From Naumovozyma dairenensis CBS 421 (taxonomy: Eukaryota; Ascomycota; Saccharomycetes; Saccharomycetales; Saccharomycetaceae), in NCBI RefSeq assembly GCF_000227115.2, contig NC_016479.1, forward strand, positions 1,052,686 to 1,116,685: 64,000 bases of DNA, in the 5' to 3' direction. A program made the position numbers and the translations under genes. The notes under the pieces are model-generated. The model saw only the letters and a program-made list of their open reading frames with translations, had not been told where the DNA came from and did not search any database. Each line of letters starts with the position of its first letter. Position 1 is the first letter of the stretch. Shown piece by piece: positions 1-9,279 of the stretch.

Positions 1-2710
1 TATCACGGTTGTGCATGATACGCTCCTTGTTATCTAAAAATCTTCTCAAGATTTCTTCAAGCTCCCCATGTGGAATAGAAACTCCAATTAAGGTCCTTGC
101 AAAGGCCTTTTTAACTAAAGTAGGGTTTGTTTATACTGCTCATGTATGTAAATACAATTTCCAGCTGGTTTTTAGTTCACGTGGAGGCGATATTACTGTC
201 AGTAACCGTTAACTCTTCTGGTAAAGTCTTGTTGAAAAATCGTTTATTCAGATTAAATAATGTACTTTTATGGCCTTTAAGAAATTGAATGTCAAAAATT
301 CGTTAAGCATACAGAAGACATTGTATTAGAATTAATGGTTATAAATGAAGGCATTGAGTTGTGGGTATACTGATATATGGTAATATATATTGCAAAGTAT
401 AAAACATACATATAGTTGAGTGACGCTGACAAACAAAAACACATTAACGCCGAGCGTGTTGTTTACAGCTGAAAGAAAAAAGTTTCAATTGGAGGGTTTG
501 GAACCTAGAACGACGGGGTTGTTGTTTCAAGTTACTGAAGAGGCCACTAAAAAATACTTTTGGTTTGGCTAAAAGACAGGGTCCATTATTTTTCCGGGTT
601 ACCCTTTTAGCCCCAATCCACTTTTGGTCCAAAACGGGTTAACATCTGTCCCGCTCGCGTAGAGTTCCGCTTGAAGAGGCTGATTTTGCAAGTTCATAGT
701 ATGTGGCGTCAAAGTAGGTGAGCTGAAAATTCAAGCGAATGACGTTTGTACTACAATAACCTGCAGGTCCCATATTAATTTCAAAGTATGTTAAACATTC
801 AGTCAATAGAATAAACACATTTTTGGGAATGGAAACTGTCCAGTAATACTGTTCAGTTTAAAGACATAAATATCTGCATAGCATCCGCAAGTCAATATGT
901 AAAACTGACAGAACTAAGGAATATAACGTGGAAATAAAAGTACTGGTAGGGATTAATGATATTCATTCAGGTGTGCCAGACTCTACGGTCGCAGCTGTTT
1001 TTCTCACCCTCTTTATGAGAAGAAACATATTAAGTAAATAATATAAAACTCAGAGTTGGTCGTCTTCTTTTTTTGTATAAAATCTTGATAATTTTACGAA
1101 TTCATAGACTATTGTTCTATGTTCTGACTAAGACTCGTCTGGACATATATTTTCTCTACTTTTGTGTTTATTTGTGGATATCCAGCTGTTAAAATTCAAA
1201 ACAAAATTTTGAGCTTGGCTTCATCGAAAATTGAACTGTAGAAAGTAAATAAAATTTAACCTTCATCTCCAAGATGTGAAAATTCCTGGCTTGAATAACG
1301 TGAGGTGACCTTTATATAACGTGAGAAAATATATGAAGGAAGAAACGATGGCAGGTCACTATCGCAAAATGTATACATTTGACGGCAACCCAAAAAAGGA
1401 GATAATATTCGAATGTCCGCTGTAAATTTAAGATGCATTGTTTAAGCCCAGGTAGAGTATATAGAGAAACAACTATTAATCTGAGGGTTCTCTGAAATGA
1501 GGGATTCTCATTCGATAACCCTTGGATTGATGCTCATTCATTCCTGTCGTATAATACGAAGTCATTTTCTGTTAAATTTTACCGCTACCATGCAGTCATT
1601 ATATAAGCGAAGAACTTTTTCTTTTAGTCTCAATGGTGTATCCTAAAAAATTGAACACAACTATTAGATGGCATTGTTAGGAAGGTTATAACTTCCATTA
1701 TGAAGTTGAAGTACTATTCCTTCAGAAAATTGGGGCATTTGCCAATAAGATGGAGTACAAACAATTTCTTTTATACATAAATACTGAAAACCACCCTATA
1801 TCTTTGCCTTCTAGCAACTATTGCAAACTATAATGTACATAATTGTTATAGTAACTAGCAGAAAAATTCTGCCTCAGATTGTGGCATAATGCTGTAACTA
1901 CTGAACGATATTTTACATTATAATAAGAAGAATAATATTTCTCTGTTGGAAGGTGTATTTGTTTCAATACTTGACCTATTTGGGCCTCTCAGCATTATTA
2001 TTATTGGCCATATCAATAATAGTGTACCAGTAACTTGGTAATTTGCTTACCCTCAAAAATTTTTATTTATATTTTTCTCAAAGTGGTATGAACATTTTTG
2101 CCGCCAAGGTTACCGCGCCTACCCGTTTGCTTTTAAAAACATGAAAAAGCGGGTAATCCCAGAAAAAAGATCCTTTAACACGGCGGTCCGACCAATTAGG
2201 AAAATGGTAAACAGGACGAGACGTATTAGGCAAAAGGTCAACATTCCCTTGCCAAAAGCCGTAGAACAAAAGTTTTTGTAAGACGAGAAATTGAAAACTC
2301 GATCCAAAAAGTATCGACTTTCCCCTTCGAGGAATTCTTTGACATCTTTACAAAAGTTAAACTTAATGTAAAACATTTATCGTTCAAATATAATTGTACC
2401 ATATATTTTTTAGCCTTCCAATTCTCAGCATCCCCATTTTTTATTTGGAACAAACTTTTCATTGAGTTTTAAAAAAGCTACCTAAGCTTCAATTTTTGTG
2501 TTTCAATATCTAGTGATCATTCGGCTGATTGGACCGGGAAAACGCTCAATTAAAACTACCTTTTTCATTTCTTTCTCTCTGAAGTATTTTTATTATTGCA
2601 TTTTGTTCCAAGTATCTTTAGAAAAAAACATACAATCCTCTTGAAATAATCCAATATTCTGCATTCTAACCTCAACCATACCTAATTAATAACTAATAGA
2701 TTTGCATTGG
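1..2710. other. Gene-poor 2.7 kb region upstream of CLB2
   Basis: No complete gene is convincing here. Several short open frames exist on both strands, none with recognisable similarity. The minus strand is open from about 145 to the left edge and reads as a hydrophilic, helix-like stretch (ending LEEILRRFLDNKERIMHNRD). It has a stop just upstream and no ATG before it, so it could be a gene remnant, an exon or chance. The right part, from about 2100, is the CLB2 promoter, with a Reb1-like CGGGTAA at 2150-2156 and the Mcm1/forkhead element listed separately. Confidence 0.5.
2191..2213 (+). promoter_or_regulatory. Mcm1-forkhead composite element of CLB2
   Basis: ACCAATTAGG (2191-2200) is one base off the Mcm1 core CC-N6-GG. 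Six bases later comes GTAAACA (2207-2213), the Fkh1/Fkh2 core. In the S. cerevisiae CLB2-cluster gene SWI5, as I recall it, Mcm1 and forkhead sites have the same order and spacing. The element lies about 500 bp upstream of the CLB2 ATG. Control by Mcm1-Fkh2-Ndd1 at G2/M is inferred from the family. Confidence 0.65.
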
Positions 2711-4162
2711 ATGTCCAATAAAAGTATGATACCATCCTCTAGAAACGATGAAACGATCCACAATAACGAAAATAACATCAAAGAAAATGCAATAGTAGGA
2801 AACGTCCAACGGGCTGTCCTGAATAATGTAACGAATACAATGTTAGCACAAGATGAAAACTCCCATAATTCTGCATTAAGAAGTCTTAAAACATCATTGA
2901 CAATAGCTAAGAAAGAAGGGACTAGAATTCCCCAGATTAATAAAGATATATTATCTCGTTCCACTTTATTAAACAATATATCAAACAACGCTCAAGGAAA
3001 GACTGAAACAGAAAATAGTCATTCTAGCGTGTCAGATAACAAAGAAAATCAAAACCCATATCTAGCGAGTAAAAATAATCAATTGTCTTCCATTCAAGAA
3101 GAAGAACGCGAATACAACACTCAAGAAATACAATCTAATTTGCATTCTACACAACAACCTAATGCTAATGTTGAGGAACAACACAATTATCTTCAAGCTA
3201 ATCATGAAAATGATATATCAACAGATATGACCAAGAAAAGACCTATTTCCACTGTTGTTGAACAAGACCTACCAAAGAAATATAAAGTCTGTACAGAAAA
3301 TGGAGAGGAAGAATATGAATGGGAAGATTTAGATGAGGAAGATTCAAATGACCCCTTTATGGTTAGTGAATACGTTAATGATATATTTGGATATCTTCAT
3401 CAACTTGAAATATCTACTTTACCTGCCAAAGAAAATTTGAAGAAACATAAAAACATTAATCAAAATCGAGATATACTGGTCAATTGGTTAGTAAAAATTC
3501 ATAACAAATTTGGTTTGCTTCCAGAGACTTTATATTTAGCAATTAATATCATGGATAGATTTTTATGCAAGGAATTGGTTCAATTGGATAAATTGCAACT
3601 AGTTGGTACATCATGTTTATTTATTGCTTCCAAGTATGAAGAAGTTTATTCTCCAAGTATTAAACATTTTGCATCAGAGACAGACGGCGCATGCACAGAA
3701 GATGAAATTAAAGAAGGTGAAAAATTCATATTGAAAACGTTAGAATTTTCCTTGAAATACCCAAACCCAATGAATTTCCTCAGAAGAATATCTAAAGCTG
3801 ATGACTACGATATACAGTCACGAACATTAGCAAAATTCCTTTTAGAGATTTCTCTAGTTGATTTTAGATTCATTGGAATATTACCTTCTCTCTGTGCTGC
3901 TGCTGCCATGTTTCTATCAAGGAAAATGCTAGGAAAAGGTAAATGGGATGGTAATTTGATTCATTATAGTGGTGGTTATACCAAGAGTCAGTTGGCTCCA
4001 GTTTGTGACATGATAATGGACTATTTAGTGAGTCCGATTGTTCATGATGAATTCCATAGGAAATACCAATCTCGTAGATTCATGAAAGCATCAATCATAT
4101 CAGTACAATGGGCTTTGAAAGTGAGAAAGAACGGCTATGACATAATGACTTTACACGAATGA
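2711..4162 (+). CDS. CLB2: G2/M B-type cyclin Clb2
   Basis: Mitotic cyclin that activates the Cdk1 kinase Cdc28 for entry into mitosis. The 483-residue product starts MSNKSM; this ATG matches the start of S. cerevisiae Clb2 (491 aa), so I chose it. A destruction box RAVLNNVTN lies at about 34-42 and KEN boxes at about 24-26 and 111-113; these are the signals for APC/C degradation. After a variable N-terminus the conserved block begins near 177 (KKRPISTVVEQ, EYEWEDLDEED). The cyclin boxes run from about 220 to 470, with QNRDILVNWLVKIHNKFGLL, and the protein ends KVRKNGYDIMTLHE as in Clb2. The D-box context (LNNVTNT) and cyclin box are closer to Clb2 than to its paralog Clb1. It is convergent with CLB5, as in S. 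cerevisiae. The Mcm1-forkhead element upstream fits G2/M transcription. Confidence 0.93.
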   Translation: MSNKSMIPSSRNDETIHNNENNIKENAIVGNVQRAVLNNVTNTMLAQDENSHNSALRSLKTSLTIAKKEGTRIPQINKDILSRSTLLNNISNNAQGKTETENSHSSVSDNKENQNPYLASKNNQLSSIQEEEREYNTQEIQSNLHSTQQPNANVEEQHNYLQANHENDISTDMTKKRPISTVVEQDLPKKYKVCTENGEEEYEWEDLDEEDSNDPFMVSEYVNDIFGYLHQLEISTLPAKENLKKHKNINQNRDILVNWLVKIHNKFGLLPETLYLAINIMDRFLCKELVQLDKLQLVGTSCLFIASKYEEVYSPSIKHFASETDGACTEDEIKEGEKFILKTLEFSLKYPNPMNFLRRISKADDYDIQSRTLAKFLLEISLVDFRFIGILPSLCAAAAMFLSRKMLGKGKWDGNLIHYSGGYTKSQLAPVCDMIMDYLVSPIVHDEFHRKYQSRRFMKASIISVQWALKVRKNGYDIMTLHE

Positions 4163-4659
4163 TTAAACCCTACGAAATAAAAATAATGAAACAAATACCA
4201 AAAAACAGCACATAATAAATTTGTATTACGAACTTTTCTAAGAAAAAATACCCTTTCTACCATTTACTAATATTAAAAACAATTAAAATGATATCCATAC
4301 AAACTTAATACTTTAATGTCACCTCTAATAAATATTTCATTTATATAAATATATTTTCACACTTCATAATAATATACTGCGTCACTTCATAACGTTTACA
4401 CTTTTTTTTCCTTATGTAAGTTTATACTACTACACAGAACAGGTTAGTACGTAGTTAGTTAATAACTATATCTCATATAAATTAGTTATAGTAAGATATG
4501 GACTGAGCATTTAGTCTCTACAGTTGGACGAGAATGCACAAAGGAAAGAAAGAATCCTATAGCATATAATTCACAAAATGCATACGTAAACGACATAATA
4601 TATTTCCTATCTAATGTTACATAATGTTATCGGAGATCATTCCGTGATGCTATTTCTGC
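4163..4659. other. Convergent intergenic spacer CLB2/CLB5
   Basis: This 497 bp AT-rich spacer lies between two converging stop codons. It should hold the 3' ends of both mRNAs. I see no reading frame, RNA gene or repeat in it. Confidence 0.6.
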
Positions 4660-5886
4660 TTAGGACATATCAAACAAACCATCAAACTTCTCGGTTAGTT
4701 GTTTCCCACACCATTTATGAATTCTGAAATATACTGAATGACATCTCGGGGTCTTGAACTTCAAGATTAACGCAGGTAGTTTTGTTTTTGGACAATAAAT
4801 TTCACTAATCAATTCTTTACAATATGATTGAAATGTTTCATCCAAAAGCGGATCGATACCACCGCTATAATGTCTCAATGTTTCATTCCATAACACCTGG
4901 TCAGCATTAACTATCCTCCTGGCAAGATACATGGCCATAGTACTGAGCAATGATGGTTTAAGCGTTATGAAGCTGTGATAACATATACTAAATTCTAGGA
5001 TACATTTTGCAATATTCCTGGTCTCAAAATTATAAGAATCTGCCTTCGATATTCTCCGTAGGAAATTCATTGGATTTGGATATCCCAGACTAAATCCTAA
5101 CGATGTCAACATGAACATCTCAGCGTTTTTAATTTCAGTTTTTGATGCTGCACCGTCAGTAATATATGAGTATTCGGATAATTTAGGCAGATGGACTTCT
5201 TCAAACTTCGCAGCAACAAATAATGATGTAATAGCCAATAACTGAAGCTTATTCATTGACACCTTGTTTTGTGAAAGGAACCTATCCATTATATTGATTG
5301 CCAAAAAGAGAGTCTCTGGATAACATTGGAATTTATCATGTACTTCGACTAACCAATCTACCAAAATTGCCCTCATCGAAGGTCTGATAAAGTACTTCGA
5401 TGAATTGTCAAGTAGGTAGTTATGACTGGGGAGTAACTCTAACTCATGTTGATAGAGAAATGTAAATATCTCGTTAGAATACTCGGCTACCATGCATACA
5501 TCATTCATTTCTGGTGTATCCAAATCTTCCCATTGGATTTTCGGTATTTCTGCCGTATCTAAAGAATGTTGACTTTTCTGAGACTCTATACTATCGTGAT
5601 AGATACGTCTCTTCTTCAAGGTAACGTACATAAGGTCACTCTCTTCTCTTCGTACTTTCAATATTGGTTTTGCTGTAACAGGTCCTTGGATAGGAACATC
5701 TGATATTTGTTGATTGTTTATTTTAACCTCATTTAAAGCTCGACGATTTGCAATTTCAGGTGTAGCAGTAGTTAATCCCTTTTCTTTTTCGACATTTGAT
5801 AGCTTTGGATAATGCTCCATAGGATGGGCTTCATTGATCGTAGGCAGACGTTTACTTTGCGTCTCACTATTTTCTGTTTTAGCCAT
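4660..5886 (-). CDS. CLB5: S-phase B-type cyclin Clb5
   Basis: Cyclin that drives Cdc28 at the start of DNA replication. The product is 408 aa (S. cerevisiae Clb5 435, Clb6 380). An RxxL destruction box (RRAL, about 48-51) sits in the context NRRALNEVKINN, which favours Clb5 because Clb6 lacks a good one. The hydrophobic-patch motif MRAILVDWLVEVHDKFQ begins at about 171; this substrate-docking patch is typical of S-phase cyclins. The cyclin fold continues through NKLQLLAITSLFVAAKFEEV and YPNPMNFLRRISKAD. The C-terminus HYSGGIDPLLDE followed by PRCHSVYFRIHKWC matches Clb5/6. The paralog cannot be fully settled by eye, but pairing with CLB2 supports CLB5. Two MCB boxes lie about 210-230 bp upstream, the expected MBF input for G1/S expression. 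Confidence 0.9.
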   Translation of the reverse strand: MAKTENSETQSKRLPTINEAHPMEHYPKLSNVEKEKGLTTATPEIANRRALNEVKINNQQISDVPIQGPVTAKPILKVRREESDLMYVTLKKRRIYHDSIESQKSQHSLDTAEIPKIQWEDLDTPEMNDVCMVAEYSNEIFTFLYQHELELLPSHNYLLDNSSKYFIRPSMRAILVDWLVEVHDKFQCYPETLFLAINIMDRFLSQNKVSMNKLQLLAITSLFVAAKFEEVHLPKLSEYSYITDGAASKTEIKNAEMFMLTSLGFSLGYPNPMNFLRRISKADSYNFETRNIAKCILEFSICYHSFITLKPSLLSTMAMYLARRIVNADQVLWNETLRHYSGGIDPLLDETFQSYCKELISEIYCPKTKLPALILKFKTPRCHSVYFRIHKWCGKQLTEKFDGLFDMS

Positions 5887-6754
5887 TGAGAACCTTTAAT
5901 CCTGTTATTAAGAAGCCAATTGGGGAAAATAATATCTAAGTCTTGAGCCAGATAGTACAACAGCAACAGTTTAATACTCAACGTTTTGATTCACATTAGT
6001 AAACCTTTTCAATGATCCTGAATATGTTTAATTTTTACACTCTATATCTAAGAGAAAGCTGAACACAAATGTTATTTGTGTTTACAGATTACAAAACGCG
6101 TAATGTCAACGCGTAAGGACCTAACAAACAGCCGCAGAAGACACGTTTTCCTTTATTTACATTTTCGTTTTCTGTCATAGAAAACTTTCGCGTATTGATA
6201 TTCAAGATTATTCCTTTCAGCATTTCATGTATGGTAACAGTTTTATGACTTGATCATCCATCTTATTCACGTAAACAAAGATGCAAGAGCCATAAAAGGT
6301 AAAACTCAAGCTTGTTCTCTTGTATTTATAAACATTCAACAATAATGAACACTCCTAGGTGTGATATATTTTCATGACCGATAATAAAAAACGACACACA
6401 AGAGAAGATGCTTGGATTGTGGTCTGAATAGACGACAGAGGCGTTACATTACACAAGTGGATAAAGCATGAGAGACAGAATAAAATATCATGTATAGAGA
6501 AACATTAGAAGAACGAGAAGAGAAAAGAGATCAAAAGTTTTCCTACGTTATTAGTGTACGCGACGTGGCGGAAGAACCGGTCGAAGGCAACGGAAATGAA
6601 TGATTCATGGATAGATAACAAGCGGAACTTTTAGAGGATATATCTAAAAGTTCGTCTTCTTTTAAATTTGTTCAAATAAAAAAAAATTCAAGTAATAAAA
6701 ATACTATTATATTACACTAGGAAATTCATAATTGAGGAAAAAGTTAAAAATAAG
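5887..6754. other. CLB5 promoter region
   Basis: This 868 bp stretch separates the CLB5 start from the 3' end of tRNA-Cys. It holds the paired MCB boxes and a further CGCGT at about 6189-6193. The remainder shows no gene I can support. The A-run just left of 6755 is the likely Pol III terminator of the minus-strand tRNA. Confidence 0.55.
6096..6114. promoter_or_regulatory. Two MCB boxes (MBF sites) upstream of CLB5
   Basis: Two perfect ACGCGT palindromes at 6096-6101 and 6109-6114 have start points 13 bp apart. ACGCGT is the binding site of MBF (Mbp1-Swi6), which fires G1/S genes. They lie 210-228 bp upstream of the CLB5 ATG. The site match is seen directly; MBF control is inferred from CLB5 in S. 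cerevisiae. Confidence 0.8.
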
Positions 6755-6826
6755 AGCTCGCACTCAGGATCGAACTAAGGACCAACAGATTTGCAATCTG
6801 CTGCGCTACCACTGCGCCATACGAGC
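6755..6826 (-). tRNA. tRNA-Cys (GCA)
   Basis: A 72-nt cloverleaf on the minus strand. The acceptor GCTCGTA pairs with the 3' strand TGCGAGC. The anticodon loop in CAGATTGCAAATCTG gives GCA, which decodes Cys. The B box is GTTCGATCC. There is no intron. An A-rich run left of 6755 supplies the Pol III T-tract. A ~1.1 kb repeat begins 16 bp upstream of its 5' end. Confidence 0.97.
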
Positions 6827-6842
6827 TTGTATTTACTTTTTA

Positions 6843-7955
6843 TGTAAAATATGATTTGGATATAGTTTTGAATCTTGATTTTCTGACGAGAAGACTATAA
6901 GACTCTTATGAAATGTATGATTTTTTTGCTCTCTTCTTATATAGTATAAAATGATAACTAATAAAAGATATAAAGTAACGACTAAAATGTTTCTAATTCC
7001 AGCTCGACCCTTAGTCCTTTTATATCTTTCAAAATTATTTTATCTAATCGCTTGCCCGTCATAGTTAGCTTAGATAATCAACGAGCTTATTTAATCATAT
7101 TTCGTTCTGGAACGTTTGATAATTTGGGGATCATATTGTATCATAGACGTACTCCTTAATCTTGTGTTACTCCTTATGTTATCCTGTTTCATTGTAATGC
7201 ACTGTGTTACTAAAAATAGGAGTAGGATAAAGATTGGATAGGACAATAATAGAATGGTAATAGAATGTGAATAGGGATAGGATAGAAATACAGGAGATAA
7301 AGTAAAGTTAGTAGTATCTTACTTACATTAGCTCCTAATTAGTTTCTCCACATAATTACGGCTTATGATAATGATGATAAAGTAATAACTTGGTAAGTCA
7401 AATAAATTCTAGAAGTTCATATAATATCTCGTTGAAGTCATGCATGACAATAAAACAAAATTCGTAATCATGAACACCGCTCTCAAAGTCCTTTCGACTA
7501 GGTGCTCCGCAGGACACTCTAAATACTTGTAGGTTTGATTAGGAGAGACTAATCCAGAACGCCTGAGTAAACACTCAGCAAAACCATACAACTTAACCGA
7601 CCCAATACATAACTCTTGTACGCATGGCCGGCCGAAACCGTAGACGTGGCTGCAATCAAAAACAATCTTAATAATAATAAGATAACACTTGCATGGCATT
7701 CGACTTAATTCAACAAACGATATTCAATTATAATTCAATAAACGTTATACAGCTACAAACATGTATGGTGCATAACATAGTTCGGGTCATTACTTCGAAC
7801 CTGGTGAACTTCATAATAATAATTCTTGACTTGCTTTTCTAAAACGACTCATAACATCATGACAGTAATTACTCAAATAATAATAAATAAACATACTTCT
7901 TTGTGAAACTTTGGCATGACGCCAACAGTTCGTAATCCTAATCGGATATCTTACA
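6843..7955 (-). mobile_element. tRNA-upstream LTR-like repeat, copy A
   Basis: This 1113 bp unit is nearly identical to the copy at 42058 and diverged from the copy at 7961. On the plus strand it begins TGTAAAATATGATTTGG and ends GATATCTTACA, so its ends are inverted (TGTAA/TTACA) with the TG...CA form of LTRs. TTTA flanks both sides, a possible short target duplication, weak in AT-rich DNA. Read on the minus strand, a TATATAAG box lies about 100 bp from the end nearest the tRNA, as expected for U3-R-U5 order. It starts 16 bp upstream of tRNA-Cys, the distance used by Ty3-like integrases. A 96-codon minus-strand frame inside has no recognisable product. No internal gag-pol is present, so it is probably a solo LTR of an unidentified retrotransposon. 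Confidence 0.65.
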
Positions 7956-7960
7956 TTTAT

Positions 7961-8995
7961 TATAACATATGGATTGGGTAATAGATCAAAATTTAAACTT
8001 CTTAAAGGCTGATTCTAACGAATGTATGATTCGGGTTCCTGTCTCTTGTTATAGTATAAACAAAAACTAATAAAGGGATATATATAACTAACTGAAATAC
8101 TTTTAATTCCAGTTCTACTTTCAGTCCTTTTATAATCTTTCCAAAATATTTTTTTCTTTACCGTTTCTAATTACGTGTCGATAACTTTTCCTTTGTCAAT
8201 AATCTTTCTTACTAGATATAATAGGTGACTTGGATAATACGTGTCGTTTTAGGTGTGTTTCATGGCGGACTCCAATATACTTTAAACTTTTCTGTTCCGC
8301 TGTAATTCACTGGTTGGTAAAAAATAAAATAAAATAAAATAGAATAAACTTAGTAGGATCTTCTTTCCACAGGTACACAATTAGTTGTTTAACATAATCG
8401 TGGCTTCGGATAATGTTAATAAAGTGATAGCTTAGTAAGCCAACAGGTTCTTGAAGTTCGTATAATATCTCGTTGAAGTCGTGCATGCATAAAACAAAAC
8501 TCATAATCATGAACACTGCTCTCAAAGTCCTTTCCACTAGGTGCTCCGCAGGACACTCTAAATACTTGTAGGTTTGATTAGGAGAGACTAATTCAGAACG
8601 CCTGAGTAAACACTCAGCAAAACCATACAACTTAACCGACCCAATACATAACTCTTGTACGCATGGCCAGCCGAAACCGTAGACGTGGCTACAATCAAAA
8701 ACAATCTTAATAATAATAAGATAACACTTGCATGGCATTCGACTTAATTCAACAAACGATATTCACTTATAATTCAATAAACGTTATACAGCTACAAACA
8801 TGTATGGTGCATAACGTAGTTTGGGTCATTACTTCGAACCTGGTAAACTTCATAGTAATTCTTAACTCACTTAACTGATAACGACACACAATTTCGTGAC
8901 AGTAATTACTCAAACAATAATAAAATAAAACATACTTCTTTGTGACACTTTAACATAAATGCCAACACTTCGTTATCCTAATCTGATATCTTACA
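7961..8995 (-). mobile_element. tRNA-upstream LTR-like repeat, older copy B
   Basis: This is a diverged, slightly shorter relative of copy A. It starts TATAACATATGGATTGG (a decayed TG end) and ends GATATCTTACA. The best conserved part is about 8450-8830. It lies directly behind copy A with only five bases (TTTAT) between, in the same orientation. The simplest reading is that B integrated first next to tRNA-Cys and A later used the same target, pushing B outward. A short AAAAT run at about 8320-8340 is private to this copy. Confidence 0.6.
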
Positions 8996-9279
8996 AGAGG
9001 GAACCAAGTTACTGCTATATAATGGTCACGTATCTAACTAACTTTCTTGAATTTTGAAGAAGAATAATACCAGTAATGCAAATTGGACCATAATTAACCG
9101 AGCTAACTACGAAAATAGGGCTCCAGGTTAGGTTATTCAGAAACGTCTAGTCTTTGATTTACTTAACATCATATTATCTTGGAGTTTCCAGAGTTCGTTT
9201 GAAGTAGAATCATAGAAAGGGGAATATAATGGCTCGTTCTATATCTATCAATATCTATACTTTTGTGGTTATATAACAA

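Noticed and set aside
2078..2462. Three overlapping minus-strand frames of 63-85 codons upstream of CLB2
   Set aside because: They overlap one another in different frames and cover the CLB2 promoter element; none looks like a known protein.
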